NCBI GenBank assembly: GCA_009843625.1 | Contig: VYDD01000467.1 | Span: forward strand, 1-11,053 | Direction: 5' to 3' | From: Gammaproteobacteria bacterium | GTDB lineage: Bacteria > Gemmatimonadota > Gemmatimonadetes > Longimicrobiales > Gaopeijiaceae | DNA length: 11,053 bases | In this document: piece after piece, positions 1 to 6,523 of the stretch | How the letters are laid out: every line of letters begins with the position of its first letter | Position numbering within the stretch: the first letter of the stretch is position 1 | Position numbers and translations under genes: made by a program | Notes under the pieces: generated by a model | The model's input: only the letters and a program-made list of their open reading frames with translations | What the model was told of the DNA's origin: nothing | Databases searched by the model: none

Positions 1-1
1 G

Positions 2-3000
2 CCGGGTGCGGTCGACCGGGCCGCGCTCATCGCTTTATACAATGCGACGGGCGGGGCGACGCGCTGGCATGAGGCGAAGAACTGGAACACCTCCGAGAGC
101 ATCGACGAATGGCACGGGGTTTCGACCGATCTGGCCGGCTTCGTGACCGAGCTGTCGCTTCCGGGCAACAACCTTTCCGGAACGCTCCCGCCCGAACTCG
201 GGGATCTGACACACCTGAGCCAGCTGGTTCTGGACGGCAACGAACTGACGGCGACGATTCCAGGTGAACTCGGGAATCTGGCAGAGCTGAAAGGACTGGT
301 ACTCGACAACAATGACCTGTCGGGGGCGATTCCGACTGAACTCGGCAACCTGGCACAGCTGAGAAGGCTGGTTCTCGGCAACAACGAACTTTCGGGGCCG
401 ATCCCGTCGGCCTTGGCGGAGCTGAGCCAGCTGACCTTGCTCGATCTGACCGGCAACAACCTCAGCGGAACGATCCCGGCTGAACTCGGGACACTGCCGC
501 GCCTCGACTCCCTGATGCTCGGCAACAACGAGCTGTCCGGTCCGATTCCCGCCGAGTTGGGCGACCTGAGTTCTCTGCAGTGGCTGCGCCTGTCGTTTAA
601 TCGGCTGTCTGGTGCCGTCCCGCCGGAACTTGGCAAGCTGACGAATCTGACGTACCTGAGCGTCAGCCGCAACGAGCTGTCCGGCCCGATTCCAACGGAG
701 TTGGCGGGCCTGGATGCGATTCGTTTTCTGTCGGTCTCGCGCAACAACCTGTCGGGCGGGATTCCGCCCGGGTTTGGAGACCTGACCGCCCTGCGGCAGC
801 TGTATCTCTACGACAACGAACTCACCGGTGGAATCCCGGTCTCGCTGGGGAACCTGTCGGAACTGATGCTGCTCTGGATTCACGAAAACGCGCTCTCCGG
901 TCCTCTTCCCGAGGAGTTCGGCCACCTCGCCGCGCTTCAGAGTCTGCGCGTTGCCGGCAACAGGCTGCGCGGCGGGTTGCCCCGCGGTTTCGGCCACCTG
1001 CAGGCCTTGAACCGAATCGAGCTTGACGAGAACCACGATCTGGCCGGTTTGCTTCCGCGAAGCATGCTGGAGCTGAGGTTCCTGGAGGAGTTGTCGTACG
1101 GCGCGACCGGCCTGTGCGCCCAGATCGACGACGAGTTCCAGAGGTGGCTGCGAGGGATCCCGGACGGCGACCGGCCGGATTGCAGCGTCGCGCAGGTCGA
1201 ACGACATGCTCTCAACGACCTGCACGTGGTGACGGATGGCTCGTCCTGGGCGAATCGAACGGCGTGGGCGACAGATGCGCCGCTGGCCGACTGGCATGGA
1301 GTGGCCACCGAAGACGGACGCGTCGTGGAAGTGGTACTGCCCGCCAACGGCCTGTCCGGCCCGCTGCCTTCAGAGATCGCCAACCTGACCGAACTCCGGG
1401 TGCTCAACCTGGCTGGGAACGACCTGTCCGGTGCGTTTCCGGGGACCATCACCGGACTGCAGGAGCTTACCGAGTTGCGTATGGGCCGGAACGCAGGCCT
1501 GAAGGGAGTGCTCCCTTTTGCTCTCCGGCGCCTGGAACGAGTCCGGGTGCTCCGCTACGACGACACCGGCCTGTGCGCATCTCCTTCACCGGGCTTTCAG
1601 GCATGGTACGCCGCGATCGAGGAAACCGCGGGCGCCCTCTGCGACAACGTTGAAGAAGTCACGGTTTTCATGCCGATGGTCTACCTGACGCAGTCGGTCC
1701 AGACCCCCTCCGGAAGCGTACGCCTGGTGGCCAACCGGGACGCACTGTTGCGGGCATTCGTCACGTCCGAGCAACCCGGCGGGTTCTTCGAGCCCGAGGT
1801 TGTTGCCGTGTTCACGGGGCCGGAGGGCGACGAGGTTCACCGCGTGGCGATGACCCGACATGCCAACCAGATTCCCACGGACGCGGACGAGGGCAACCTG
1901 GAGCTGTCATACAACGCCGTGATCCCCGGCGAGATCATCGTCCCCGGGGTCGAGATGGTCGTCGAGGTGGACCCCGAGGGAACTGTGCCCTTCACTGCCG
2001 GAAGCGAGACCCGTTTCCCCGGCCAGGGCTCCGCTCCGCTGAACGTGGTGGCGGTGCCCCCAATGCAGTTGGCGCTGGTTCCGGTCATCACAACCACGGA
2101 GCCTGACACGTCGGTTCTGAGCTGGGTACGCGGCATCTCCGCCGACAGCCCGCAACTGGAACTGCTCAGGCACGCGTTCCCTTTTGCCGAGTTCAGCGTT
2201 AGTCCGCGCGAACCCTATTACACGTCGCAGAATCTCGCCACCACGGTCGGGCAGGTGGCACTGTTCGGAGAACTCGAGGCGGTTCGCGCATCGGAAGGCG
2301 GCACGGGCTACTACTACGGGGTGGTCGCCGACCTAGGAGGGGCCATTGGAGGTCGAGGGCAGCGACCTGGCTGGGTGAGCATCGGCGTAAGGAGCCCGGG
2401 CACGCTGGCGCACGAAGTGGGACACAATCTCTCGCTCAGGCACGCGCCATGCGGCGATCCCAACGGCGTCGATCCGGACTTCCCGTACCCGGACGGAAGC
2501 ATCGGCGTGTGGGGGTACGACTTCAGGAATGGATCACTGGTGCCCCCCGACCGCAGCAAGGACATCATGACCTACTGCGACACGTTGCCATGGCTGAGCG
2601 ATTACTTCTACCAGCAAGTGATCGACCATCGTGCAGGGTTGGCTGCGGGAGTCGCAAACGCCGGGTTGGCTGCGTCGAACCCGCCTTCCGACATGCTGGC
2701 TCTGTGGGGCGGGATGGTCGATGAGGAGTTGTGGATCGAGCCGGTGTTCTCGATGAAGGCGGCAGCGAGATTGCCCGATGTGCAGGGTCCGTACAGCATT
2801 CGAGGAACCGACCAGGATGGCCGCACTCTGTTCTCACTGGACTTCACGCCCACTCCGGACGGGCACGGCGGCAGGCACTTCTTCTTCACGGTGCCGATCG
2901 AGGCCGATTGGGAGAACTCGCTCGATCGCATCACGCTGACGGGGCCGGAGGGCGTGGCCTATCTTGACCAGAACGACGAGCGCCGAATCACCGTGGTCAC

Positions 3001-3136
3001 GGAGCGCGGATCGGGACGCATCCGCGCGATTCTGCGGGACTGGGATGGGGCGCTGCCGGACGTCCTCGGTGACGCGCCCGACCTGGAGGTGAGCATGACC
3101 CGTGGGCCCAGGGAGGCGGTGCGGCTGCGGAGGTGA
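2..3136 (+). CDS. Leucine-rich-repeat metzincin metalloprotease (5' end outside window)
   Basis: Probable exported zinc endopeptidase with a leucine-rich-repeat (LRR) binding region; substrate unknown. The frame is open from the first bases with no stop, and residues encoded before the GTG at 143 (LYNATGG, then WHGV) are a typical LRR N-cap, so the true start lies upstream and 143 is not the start. Counting from the first visible codon (1044 residues): N-cap 5-47, thirteen 24-residue plant-type repeats (LxxLxLxxNxLSGxIPxxLGxL) 48-360, a two-cysteine C-cap 361-398, then a second module of N-cap, three repeats and C-cap 399-551. A beta-rich region follows. The metzincin zinc motif HEVGHNLSLRH is at 804-814 (H804, E805, H808, H814), the Met-turn DIMTYC has M856, and about 150 beta-rich residues end the protein. 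The usual glycine of HExxHxxGxxH is serine here. The exact peptidase family is unassigned (M66-like or M12-like). Any signal peptide would be off-window. It stops 2 bp from the convergent DUF1854 gene. Confidence 0.9.
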   Translation, partial: PGAVDRAALIALYNATGGATRWHEAKNWNTSESIDEWHGVSTDLAGFVTELSLPGNNLSGTLPPELGDLTHLSQLVLDGNELTATIPGELGNLAELKGLVLDNNDLSGAIPTELGNLAQLRRLVLGNNELSGPIPSALAELSQLTLLDLTGNNLSGTIPAELGTLPRLDSLMLGNNELSGPIPAELGDLSSLQWLRLSFNRLSGAVPPELGKLTNLTYLSVSRNELSGPIPTELAGLDAIRFLSVSRNNLSGGIPPGFGDLTALRQLYLYDNELTGGIPVSLGNLSELMLLWIHENALSGPLPEEFGHLAALQSLRVAGNRLRGGLPRGFGHLQALNRIELDENHDLAGLLPRSMLELRFLEELSYGATGLCAQIDDEFQRWLRGIPDGDRPDCSVAQVERHALNDLHVVTDGSSWANRTAWATDAPLADWHGVATEDGRVVEVVLPANGLSGPLPSEIANLTELRVLNLAGNDLSGAFPGTITGLQELTELRMGRNAGLKGVLPFALRRLERVRVLRYDDTGLCASPSPGFQAWYAAIEETAGALCDNVEEVTVFMPMVYLTQSVQTPSGSVRLVANRDALLRAFVTSEQPGGFFEPEVVAVFTGPEGDEVHRVAMTRHANQIPTDADEGNLELSYNAVIPGEIIVPGVEMVVEVDPEGTVPFTAGSETRFPGQGSAPLNVVAVPPMQLALVPVITTTEPDTSVLSWVRGISADSPQLELLRHAFPFAEFSVSPREPYYTSQNLATTVGQVALFGELEAVRASEGGTGYYYGVVADLGGAIGGRGQRPGWVSIGVRSPGTLAHEVGHNLSLRHAPCGDPNGVDPDFPYPDGSIGVWGYDFRNGSLVPPDRSKDIMTYCDTLPWLSDYFYQQVIDHRAGLAAGVANAGLAASNPPSDMLALWGGMVDEELWIEPVFSMKAAARLPDVQGPYSIRGTDQDGRTLFSLDFTPTPDGHGGRHFFFTVPIEADWENSLDRITLTGPEGVAYLDQNDERRITVVTERGSGRIRAILRDWDGALPDVLGDAPDLEVSMTRGPREAVRLRR
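143..1081 (+). repeat. Tandem 72-bp repeat encoding 13 leucine-rich repeats
   Basis: Thirteen consecutive 72-bp units (the last is 75 bp) each encode one 24-residue LRR with the consensus LxxLxLxxNxLSGxIPxxLGxL. The units are diverged at DNA level but keep phase exactly. A shorter second array of three units (24, 24 and 25 codons) lies at 1322-1540 in the same gene. The last unit of each array carries a one-codon insertion at the same place (ENHDLAG and RNAGLKG), just before its C-cap. Confidence 0.9.
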
Positions 3137-3138
3137 CG

Positions 3139-3600
3139 CTACTCCACGTACGCCCACAGCCATTCGCGGCTCTCGCGGTCCAGCACGCGGCTGTCGCGCA
3201 CGTGGTAGAGGTCGCCCGAGACGTCCCGGATCAGGAAGCTCCAGTCCGAGAGCCGGCGGGGCCAGTCGTCGCGTCTGGTCTGAAAGGAGCGCGGACCCTG
3301 GCGCGTCTCGACCCGCCAGTACCGGATCTCCACTTCATCCTCCACGGCGTGAATGCGCGTCACCTCCAGTACGAAGCCGGCCGCCGCGAGCGCGTCTTCG
3401 AGGGCCGCGCGCGACCTCGCGTCGAGTTCGCCGGGCTCGCGCACCAAGGCAACCTCGTCCTCCTCGGCATCCCGCAGCGAGACGAACCGCCCCGGCTCGG
3501 ACCAGGGAAAGCACCGGTGCACCTTCACGCGGACCTCGCGGTCTCCGGTCCGCGCCCATAGCTGTCCGTCGATATGTCGCTCCAACCGCAGGCCTTGCAT
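3139..3600 (-). CDS. DUF1854 family protein, partner of the ABC exporter
   Basis: Small soluble protein of 153 residues with no membrane segment, recognised as DUF1854. It has CFPWSEPGRFVSLRD at residues 30-44, the central block with RYWRVETRQG (93-102), and the C-terminal part IRDVSGDLYHVRD followed by LDRES (124-144). The biochemical role of DUF1854 is unknown. The family is found fused to, or directly beside, ABC transporters, and in several proteobacteria the pair sits with cyanophycin genes, which suggests a ligand-binding or regulatory subunit. Here it lies 3 bp after the ABC exporter stop with a strong ribosome binding site (GGGAGG, 8 nt before ATG), so the two are certainly co-transcribed. 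No cyanophycin synthetase or cyanophycinase is visible in the window. Family call fairly sure; function not. Confidence 0.87.
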   Translation of the reverse strand: MQGLRLERHIDGQLWARTGDREVRVKVHRCFPWSEPGRFVSLRDAEEDEVALVREPGELDARSRAALEDALAAAGFVLEVTRIHAVEDEVEIRYWRVETRQGPRSFQTRRDDWPRRLSDWSFLIRDVSGDLYHVRDSRVLDRESREWLWAYVE

Positions 3601-3603
3601 GTC

Positions 3604-5949
3604 TCAATCCTCCCGTCGTCGTGGACGCTGCAGTTCCAGCTGCATCTCGTGCAGACGGCGATAGATGCCGTCCGGGTGCGCCAGCAGCTCCTCGTGCGTG
3701 CCGGCTTCCGCCAGTCTGCCGTCCTTCATCACGAAGAGGCGCGATGCCCGGTGCAGGGTGGACAGCCGGTGCGCGATCGCGAACACGGTGCGTCCGGCCA
3801 CCAGCCGGTCCAGCGCCTCCTGAATCTTCCGCTCCGTCTCCGTGTCCACCGCACTGGTGGCTTCGTCGAGGATGAGGATGCGCGGGTCGTGCAGGATCGC
3901 CCGCGCGATCGACACCCGCTGCCTCTCTCCGCCGGAAAGCGTCTGTCCGCGTTCTCCCACCACGGTGTCGTAACCGTGCGGCAAGCGGCAGATGAAGTCG
4001 TGCGCGTTGGCGGCCATTCCCGCTTCGATCACCCGCTCCAGATCCGCCTCCGGATGTCCGTAGCGGATGTTCTCGACGACGGTGCCGTGGAACAGGTACG
4101 GGTCCTGGAGCACCATGCCCATCTGGCGGCGGTAGTGCCCGATCTCGAGTGACCTGATGTCGACGCCGTCGATGCGGATGCTCCCGCCCGTGGTGTCGTG
4201 GAAGCGCGCGATCAGGTTGACGACCGTCGTCTTCCCGCCTCCGGACGGCCCCACCAACCCGATCATCTCGCCGGGCTCGACGTCGAAGCTCACCCCGCGC
4301 AGGACCTGCCGTACGCCGTCGTACCCGAACGTCACCGAATCGAAGGACACGCGGCCCGCGAGCGGTTCCAGGCGCACCGGCCGCGGCTGCTCAACGATCT
4401 CCGGTTCGGTGTCGAGCACCTCGAAGACGCGGTGCGCCGAGCTTGTCGCGCGGTTCATGGTGCGCGCCATCTGGCCGATGATCTCCACCGGCCCGATGAA
4501 CATGGTGGTGTAGAGCAGGAACGAGACGAAGGTCCCAGCCGACAGGCCGGGGTCCGCGCCGGGCCCTTCCAGCAGCCGCGGCAGGGCGAACGCCCACACC
4601 GCCACCGTCGTGCCGTGCACCGCGAGCATCAGCCCCGGCCAGAACGTCGTCCACATGCGGTGGATGCGGTTGTACTCCTCCGTAACGCTCGCATTGCGCC
4701 GGTCGAAGCGCCGCGTCTCGCGCGCCTCCTGGTTGAAGGTCTTCACCACGCGCATTCCGGGGATCGTGTCGGAGAGGATGTCGGTCACGCCGGACCACTT
4801 GCGCCACGCGCGCATGAAGAGGCGCTGGATGCGCTCGCCGTGCAGGTAGATGGCCCAGCAGAACACCGGAACCGGCGCCGTCATCACCAGCCCGAGCTTC
4901 CAGTCCAGGGTCAGCAGCACGATGCCGAGTCCCGCGAGCATCACCAGCGACAGCGACACGTCCACCACTCCGAAGGCCAGGAATTCCCATAGCCGGTCGG
5001 TGTCCGAGCTCACGCGCGTGATGATGCTTCCGGTCTTCTTGCGCATGTAGAAGGACATGGAGAGCCGCTGCAGGTGCTCGTACAGCTCGGTGCGCAGGTC
5101 GCGCGCCACCCACTCGCCCAGCACCGAGAGCATGCGCAGCCGCACGAGGGCGCCCGCCTGGCGCACGACGTAGACCAGCGCCATCGCTCCAACGGCGACC
5201 CATGCCGCCAGCGCGCCCCGGGAGACATCCAGCGTGCCGTCCTGCACCGGCTGGATGACATCGTCCAGCAGGTAGCCGGCGAGATAGGGCGGGATCAGGC
5301 TCACCAGCGTGATCAGTCCCGCCGCCGCCAGCCCGATGGTCACCTCCTTCCGGTACGGCCGGAGGTAGCCGAGCAACCTCCAGATCACGGCTACGCGAGA
5401 GCCCGCGACCATGGCCTGGGCTTCGCGGATCGGTCCCGCCACGCTCTCGGCGTAGGTTTCGTCCGGGGCCGCCGACTCGATGCGTCTGCCGCGCAACCGC
5501 TCCTCGACGACGAAGCGCAGATTCTCCATCGCGCGCCGCTGCCTGTGCGTGTAGCGCACCGTGGCGAGCGGCGGCTCGTCCGGCTCGGCCAGAAAGGACA
5601 ACACGGTGCCGGAGAGGCCCGGTGATTCGCTGACCGCCTTGATCGCGGAGCGTGGAACGCTGTGTATCTCCCATTCTCCAGGCGCACTCTCGTCGGGAGT
5701 GTCGTGACCTGCGGTCCCCCGCCGCGCTACCGCCAGGTGCTCCGGTCCCAGGGCGACCCAGGTCTCCGCCAAGCGGAGCCCGGGGTCCAGGTCGGCCAGG
5801 GCGTAGAGCTGCACCGGTGCACCGCTCCACGCCGCCTCGATGGCGTCCCTCGCCCCGGCGGGCATTCTCGCTGGCTGGTTGGTGTACCGGGTGACGATTT
5901 CGCGGTCCATTCCCCCGCCGCGCCTCTTCATCTCCTCGCTCTGTCGCAT
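3604..5949 (-). CDS. ABC exporter, fused membrane and ATPase domains, with extra N-terminal domain
   Basis: A 781-residue half-transporter (type IV ABC exporter fold) of the inner membrane, expected to dimerise and export an unknown substrate using ATP. Residues 1-180 are an additional soluble region; 43-150 has alternating beta strands and a closing helix, resembling a PH-like domain (inference). Six membrane helices span about 187-500. The nucleotide-binding domain runs from about 532 to 770 with a complete set of motifs: Walker A GPSGGGKT 567-574, Q-loop Q615, signature LSGGE 671-675, Walker B ILILDE 691-696 with catalytic E696, D-loop SAVD 699-702 and switch H727. All ATPase residues are intact, so it should be active. 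The start at 5949 is favoured by GGAG 9 nt upstream; internal ATGs at codons 7 and 14 have purine runs abutting them without usable spacing. It is the first gene of an operon with the DUF1854 gene and is preceded by a terminator-like hairpin. Confidence 0.96.
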   Translation of the reverse strand: MRQSEEMKRRGGGMDREIVTRYTNQPARMPAGARDAIEAAWSGAPVQLYALADLDPGLRLAETWVALGPEHLAVARRGTAGHDTPDESAPGEWEIHSVPRSAIKAVSESPGLSGTVLSFLAEPDEPPLATVRYTHRQRRAMENLRFVVEERLRGRRIESAAPDETYAESVAGPIREAQAMVAGSRVAVIWRLLGYLRPYRKEVTIGLAAAGLITLVSLIPPYLAGYLLDDVIQPVQDGTLDVSRGALAAWVAVGAMALVYVVRQAGALVRLRMLSVLGEWVARDLRTELYEHLQRLSMSFYMRKKTGSIITRVSSDTDRLWEFLAFGVVDVSLSLVMLAGLGIVLLTLDWKLGLVMTAPVPVFCWAIYLHGERIQRLFMRAWRKWSGVTDILSDTIPGMRVVKTFNQEARETRRFDRRNASVTEEYNRIHRMWTTFWPGLMLAVHGTTVAVWAFALPRLLEGPGADPGLSAGTFVSFLLYTTMFIGPVEIIGQMARTMNRATSSAHRVFEVLDTEPEIVEQPRPVRLEPLAGRVSFDSVTFGYDGVRQVLRGVSFDVEPGEMIGLVGPSGGGKTTVVNLIARFHDTTGGSIRIDGVDIRSLEIGHYRRQMGMVLQDPYLFHGTVVENIRYGHPEADLERVIEAGMAANAHDFICRLPHGYDTVVGERGQTLSGGERQRVSIARAILHDPRILILDEATSAVDTETERKIQEALDRLVAGRTVFAIAHRLSTLHRASRLFVMKDGRLAEAGTHEELLAHPDGIYRRLHEMQLELQRPRRRED
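3609..3614 (-). promoter_or_regulatory. Ribosome binding site of the DUF1854 gene
   Basis: GGGAGG on the minus strand, 8 nt before the ATG at 3600. It lies inside the last codons of the ABC exporter gene, so the DUF1854 protein has its own strong initiation signal even though it is co-transcribed. Confidence 0.75.
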
Positions 5950-5958
5950 TCTCTCTCA

Positions 5959-5962
5959 CTCC
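5959..5962 (-). promoter_or_regulatory. Ribosome binding site deciding the ABC exporter start
   Basis: GGAG on the minus strand, 9 nt before the ATG at 5949. It lies a few bases downstream of the T-tract of the leader hairpin (hairpin 5974-6014), so termination at the hairpin would remove the ribosome binding site and the coding region together. Confidence 0.65.
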
Positions 5963-5964
5963 GC

Positions 5965-6014
5965 AAAAGAAAACGGCCCATCGAGTCCGCCGTGGAAGCG
6001 GACCCGATGGGCCG
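5965..6014 (-). terminator. Intrinsic-terminator-like hairpin in the ABC operon leader (possible attenuator)
   Basis: Inverted repeat 5974-5990 against 5998-6014, with 16 of 17 pairs (one A/C mismatch on the plus strand) and a 7-nt loop. On the minus strand it is followed at once by TTTTCTTTT, the classic rho-independent form. On the plus strand it is followed by GACTTTTC, so it could act in both directions. It stands between the divergent genes and only about 15 nt upstream of the ABC exporter start, where a simple end-of-gene terminator has no upstream minus-strand gene to serve. The best readings are an attenuator controlling the ABC/DUF1854 operon or the end of an unrecognised short transcript. 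The structure is seen directly; the function is inferred. Confidence 0.7.
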
Positions 6015-6149
6015 GACTTTTCTGGGAAAGCCCCTGGCTCTGTTAGGGTTCAGCCTCCCTGGGCGGGTCGCCCCCGGCGACGCGCGCGACCGCGCGGCCT
6101 GCGGGCACGACGATCCGGAAACGCGCCGGAACGGGACGCACTCGCGCCC

Positions 6150-6161
6150 TCCGGGCCCGGA
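6150..6161. promoter_or_regulatory. Perfect 12-bp palindrome (candidate operator)
   Basis: TCCGGGCCCGGA reads the same on both strands. It lies in the divergent intergenic region, 87 bp centre-to-centre from a second perfect palindrome. In DNA this GC-rich such a site can arise by chance, so a regulatory role is only a suggestion. Confidence 0.2.
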
Positions 6162-6236
6162 TCGGATGGAACTGAAGGATTCTCATAAGCCGGTCGATGA
6201 TAGGGGGAAGCCGTGCAGTGGCCCCTGTACGCACCG

Positions 6237-6248
6237 CCGATGCATCGG
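6237..6248. promoter_or_regulatory. Perfect 12-bp palindrome (candidate operator)
   Basis: CCGATGCATCGG is a perfect palindrome roughly midway between the divergent genes. Its mixed base composition makes it less trivially explained by GC bias than its neighbour at 6150. No regulator gene is present in the window to pair with it. Confidence 0.25.
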
Positions 6249-6383
6249 GTTTCAGGTTTCCTTCGCGGACCTGCGGCCCGTCCGGCGAGTGGAGTCCGGG
6301 CCTTCAACGCCCCCGGTCACCCTTGCAGCCGGTTTGACGATTACGGTATTCTCGTGCTCCCAAGCCGGTGGATCGCTGTCTGA

Positions 6384-6413
6384 TTGCAGGAGCTGATCCA
6401 TCCGTGACATAAT
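6384..6413 (+). promoter_or_regulatory. Weak sigma-70-like promoter candidate for the P450 fusion operon
   Basis: TTGCAG and CATAAT separated by 18 bp, about 100 bp upstream of the P450 fusion start, on the correct strand. The -10 box matches the consensus well; the -35 box matches in four positions (TTGxxx plus A). Other hexamers nearby (TTGACG at about 6333, TTGACA at 6468) lack a matching partner at 16-18 bp. Confidence 0.35.
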
Positions 6414-6472
6414 CGGCGCGCTTTCGGCGCGGAAGAAGGCGCCAAGCCACGAAGCCGCGCAGAGCAGTTGAC

Positions 6473-6523
6473 ATGAAATCGAGACCTTCGGCTCCCACTG
6501 CGAGACGGAGCACACCATGCTGA
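6473..6523 (+). CDS. Possible 16-codon upstream open reading frame overlapping the P450 fusion start
   Basis: An ATG at 6473 opens a 16-residue frame (begins MKSRPSAPTA) that ends in TGA at 6521-6523, seven bases into the GPP34-P450 gene, in a different frame. Such an arrangement can couple translation. It has no convincing ribosome binding site and no family resemblance, and a frame this short is easily accidental. Listed as a candidate only. Confidence 0.15.
   Translation: MKSRPSAPTARRSTPC
6507..6510 (+). promoter_or_regulatory. Ribosome binding site of the GPP34-P450 gene
   Basis: GGAG 6 nt before the ATG at 6517. This supports that ATG as the start, and hence that the GPP34 domain is translated as the N-terminus of the P450 rather than being an upstream artefact. 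Confidence 0.65.

Larger units (their letters stand above)
5950..6516. other. Divergent intergenic region, 567 bp
   Basis: The only long non-coding stretch. Reading from the ABC gene outwards it contains the ribosome binding site, the terminator-like hairpin (5965-6014), GC-rich small hairpins around 6060-6105, two perfect 12-bp palindromes (6150-6161 and 6237-6248), a weak rightward promoter candidate (6384-6413) and the leader of the P450 fusion gene. Short open frames occur on both strands but none has both a ribosome binding site and recognisable protein features. No tRNA cloverleaf or known riboswitch was recognised by eye. Confidence 0.6.

Noticed and set aside
143..145. GTG at 143 as the start of the LRR protease
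   Set aside because: It lies inside the first LRR, after an N-cap that is open in the same frame to the window edge, and would leave no signal peptide.
35..1297. Long minus-strand open frame of 420 codons opposite the LRR region, itself repetitive
   Set aside because: It is the antisense shadow of the 72-bp LRR repeats: 72 is a multiple of three, so a stop-free antisense frame is copied with each repeat. The plus-strand product has a clear family and caps.
4391..5959. Second minus-strand frame of 522 codons inside the ABC exporter
   Set aside because: Shifted reading of the ABC gene caused by GC-rich third positions; the product is low-complexity Arg/Gly/Ala-rich with no domain, whereas the ABC frame has every expected motif.
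6046..6110. tRNA or structured RNA gene suggested by GGGTTCAGCC and GC-rich hairpins
   Set aside because: The T-arm stem does not pair and no acceptor, D or anticodon arms could be assembled; only short GC hairpins remain.
5662..6396. Plus-strand frame of 244 codons crossing from the ABC gene into the intergenic region
   Set aside because: Half of it is antisense to the ABC exporter N-terminus; composition is irregular, with no ribosome binding site or domain, and it runs through the terminator-like hairpin.
6468..6496. Perfect TTGACA as a -35 box before the P450 fusion
   Set aside because: No acceptable -10 hexamer occurs 16-18 bp downstream, and the start would fall at or after the ribosome binding site.
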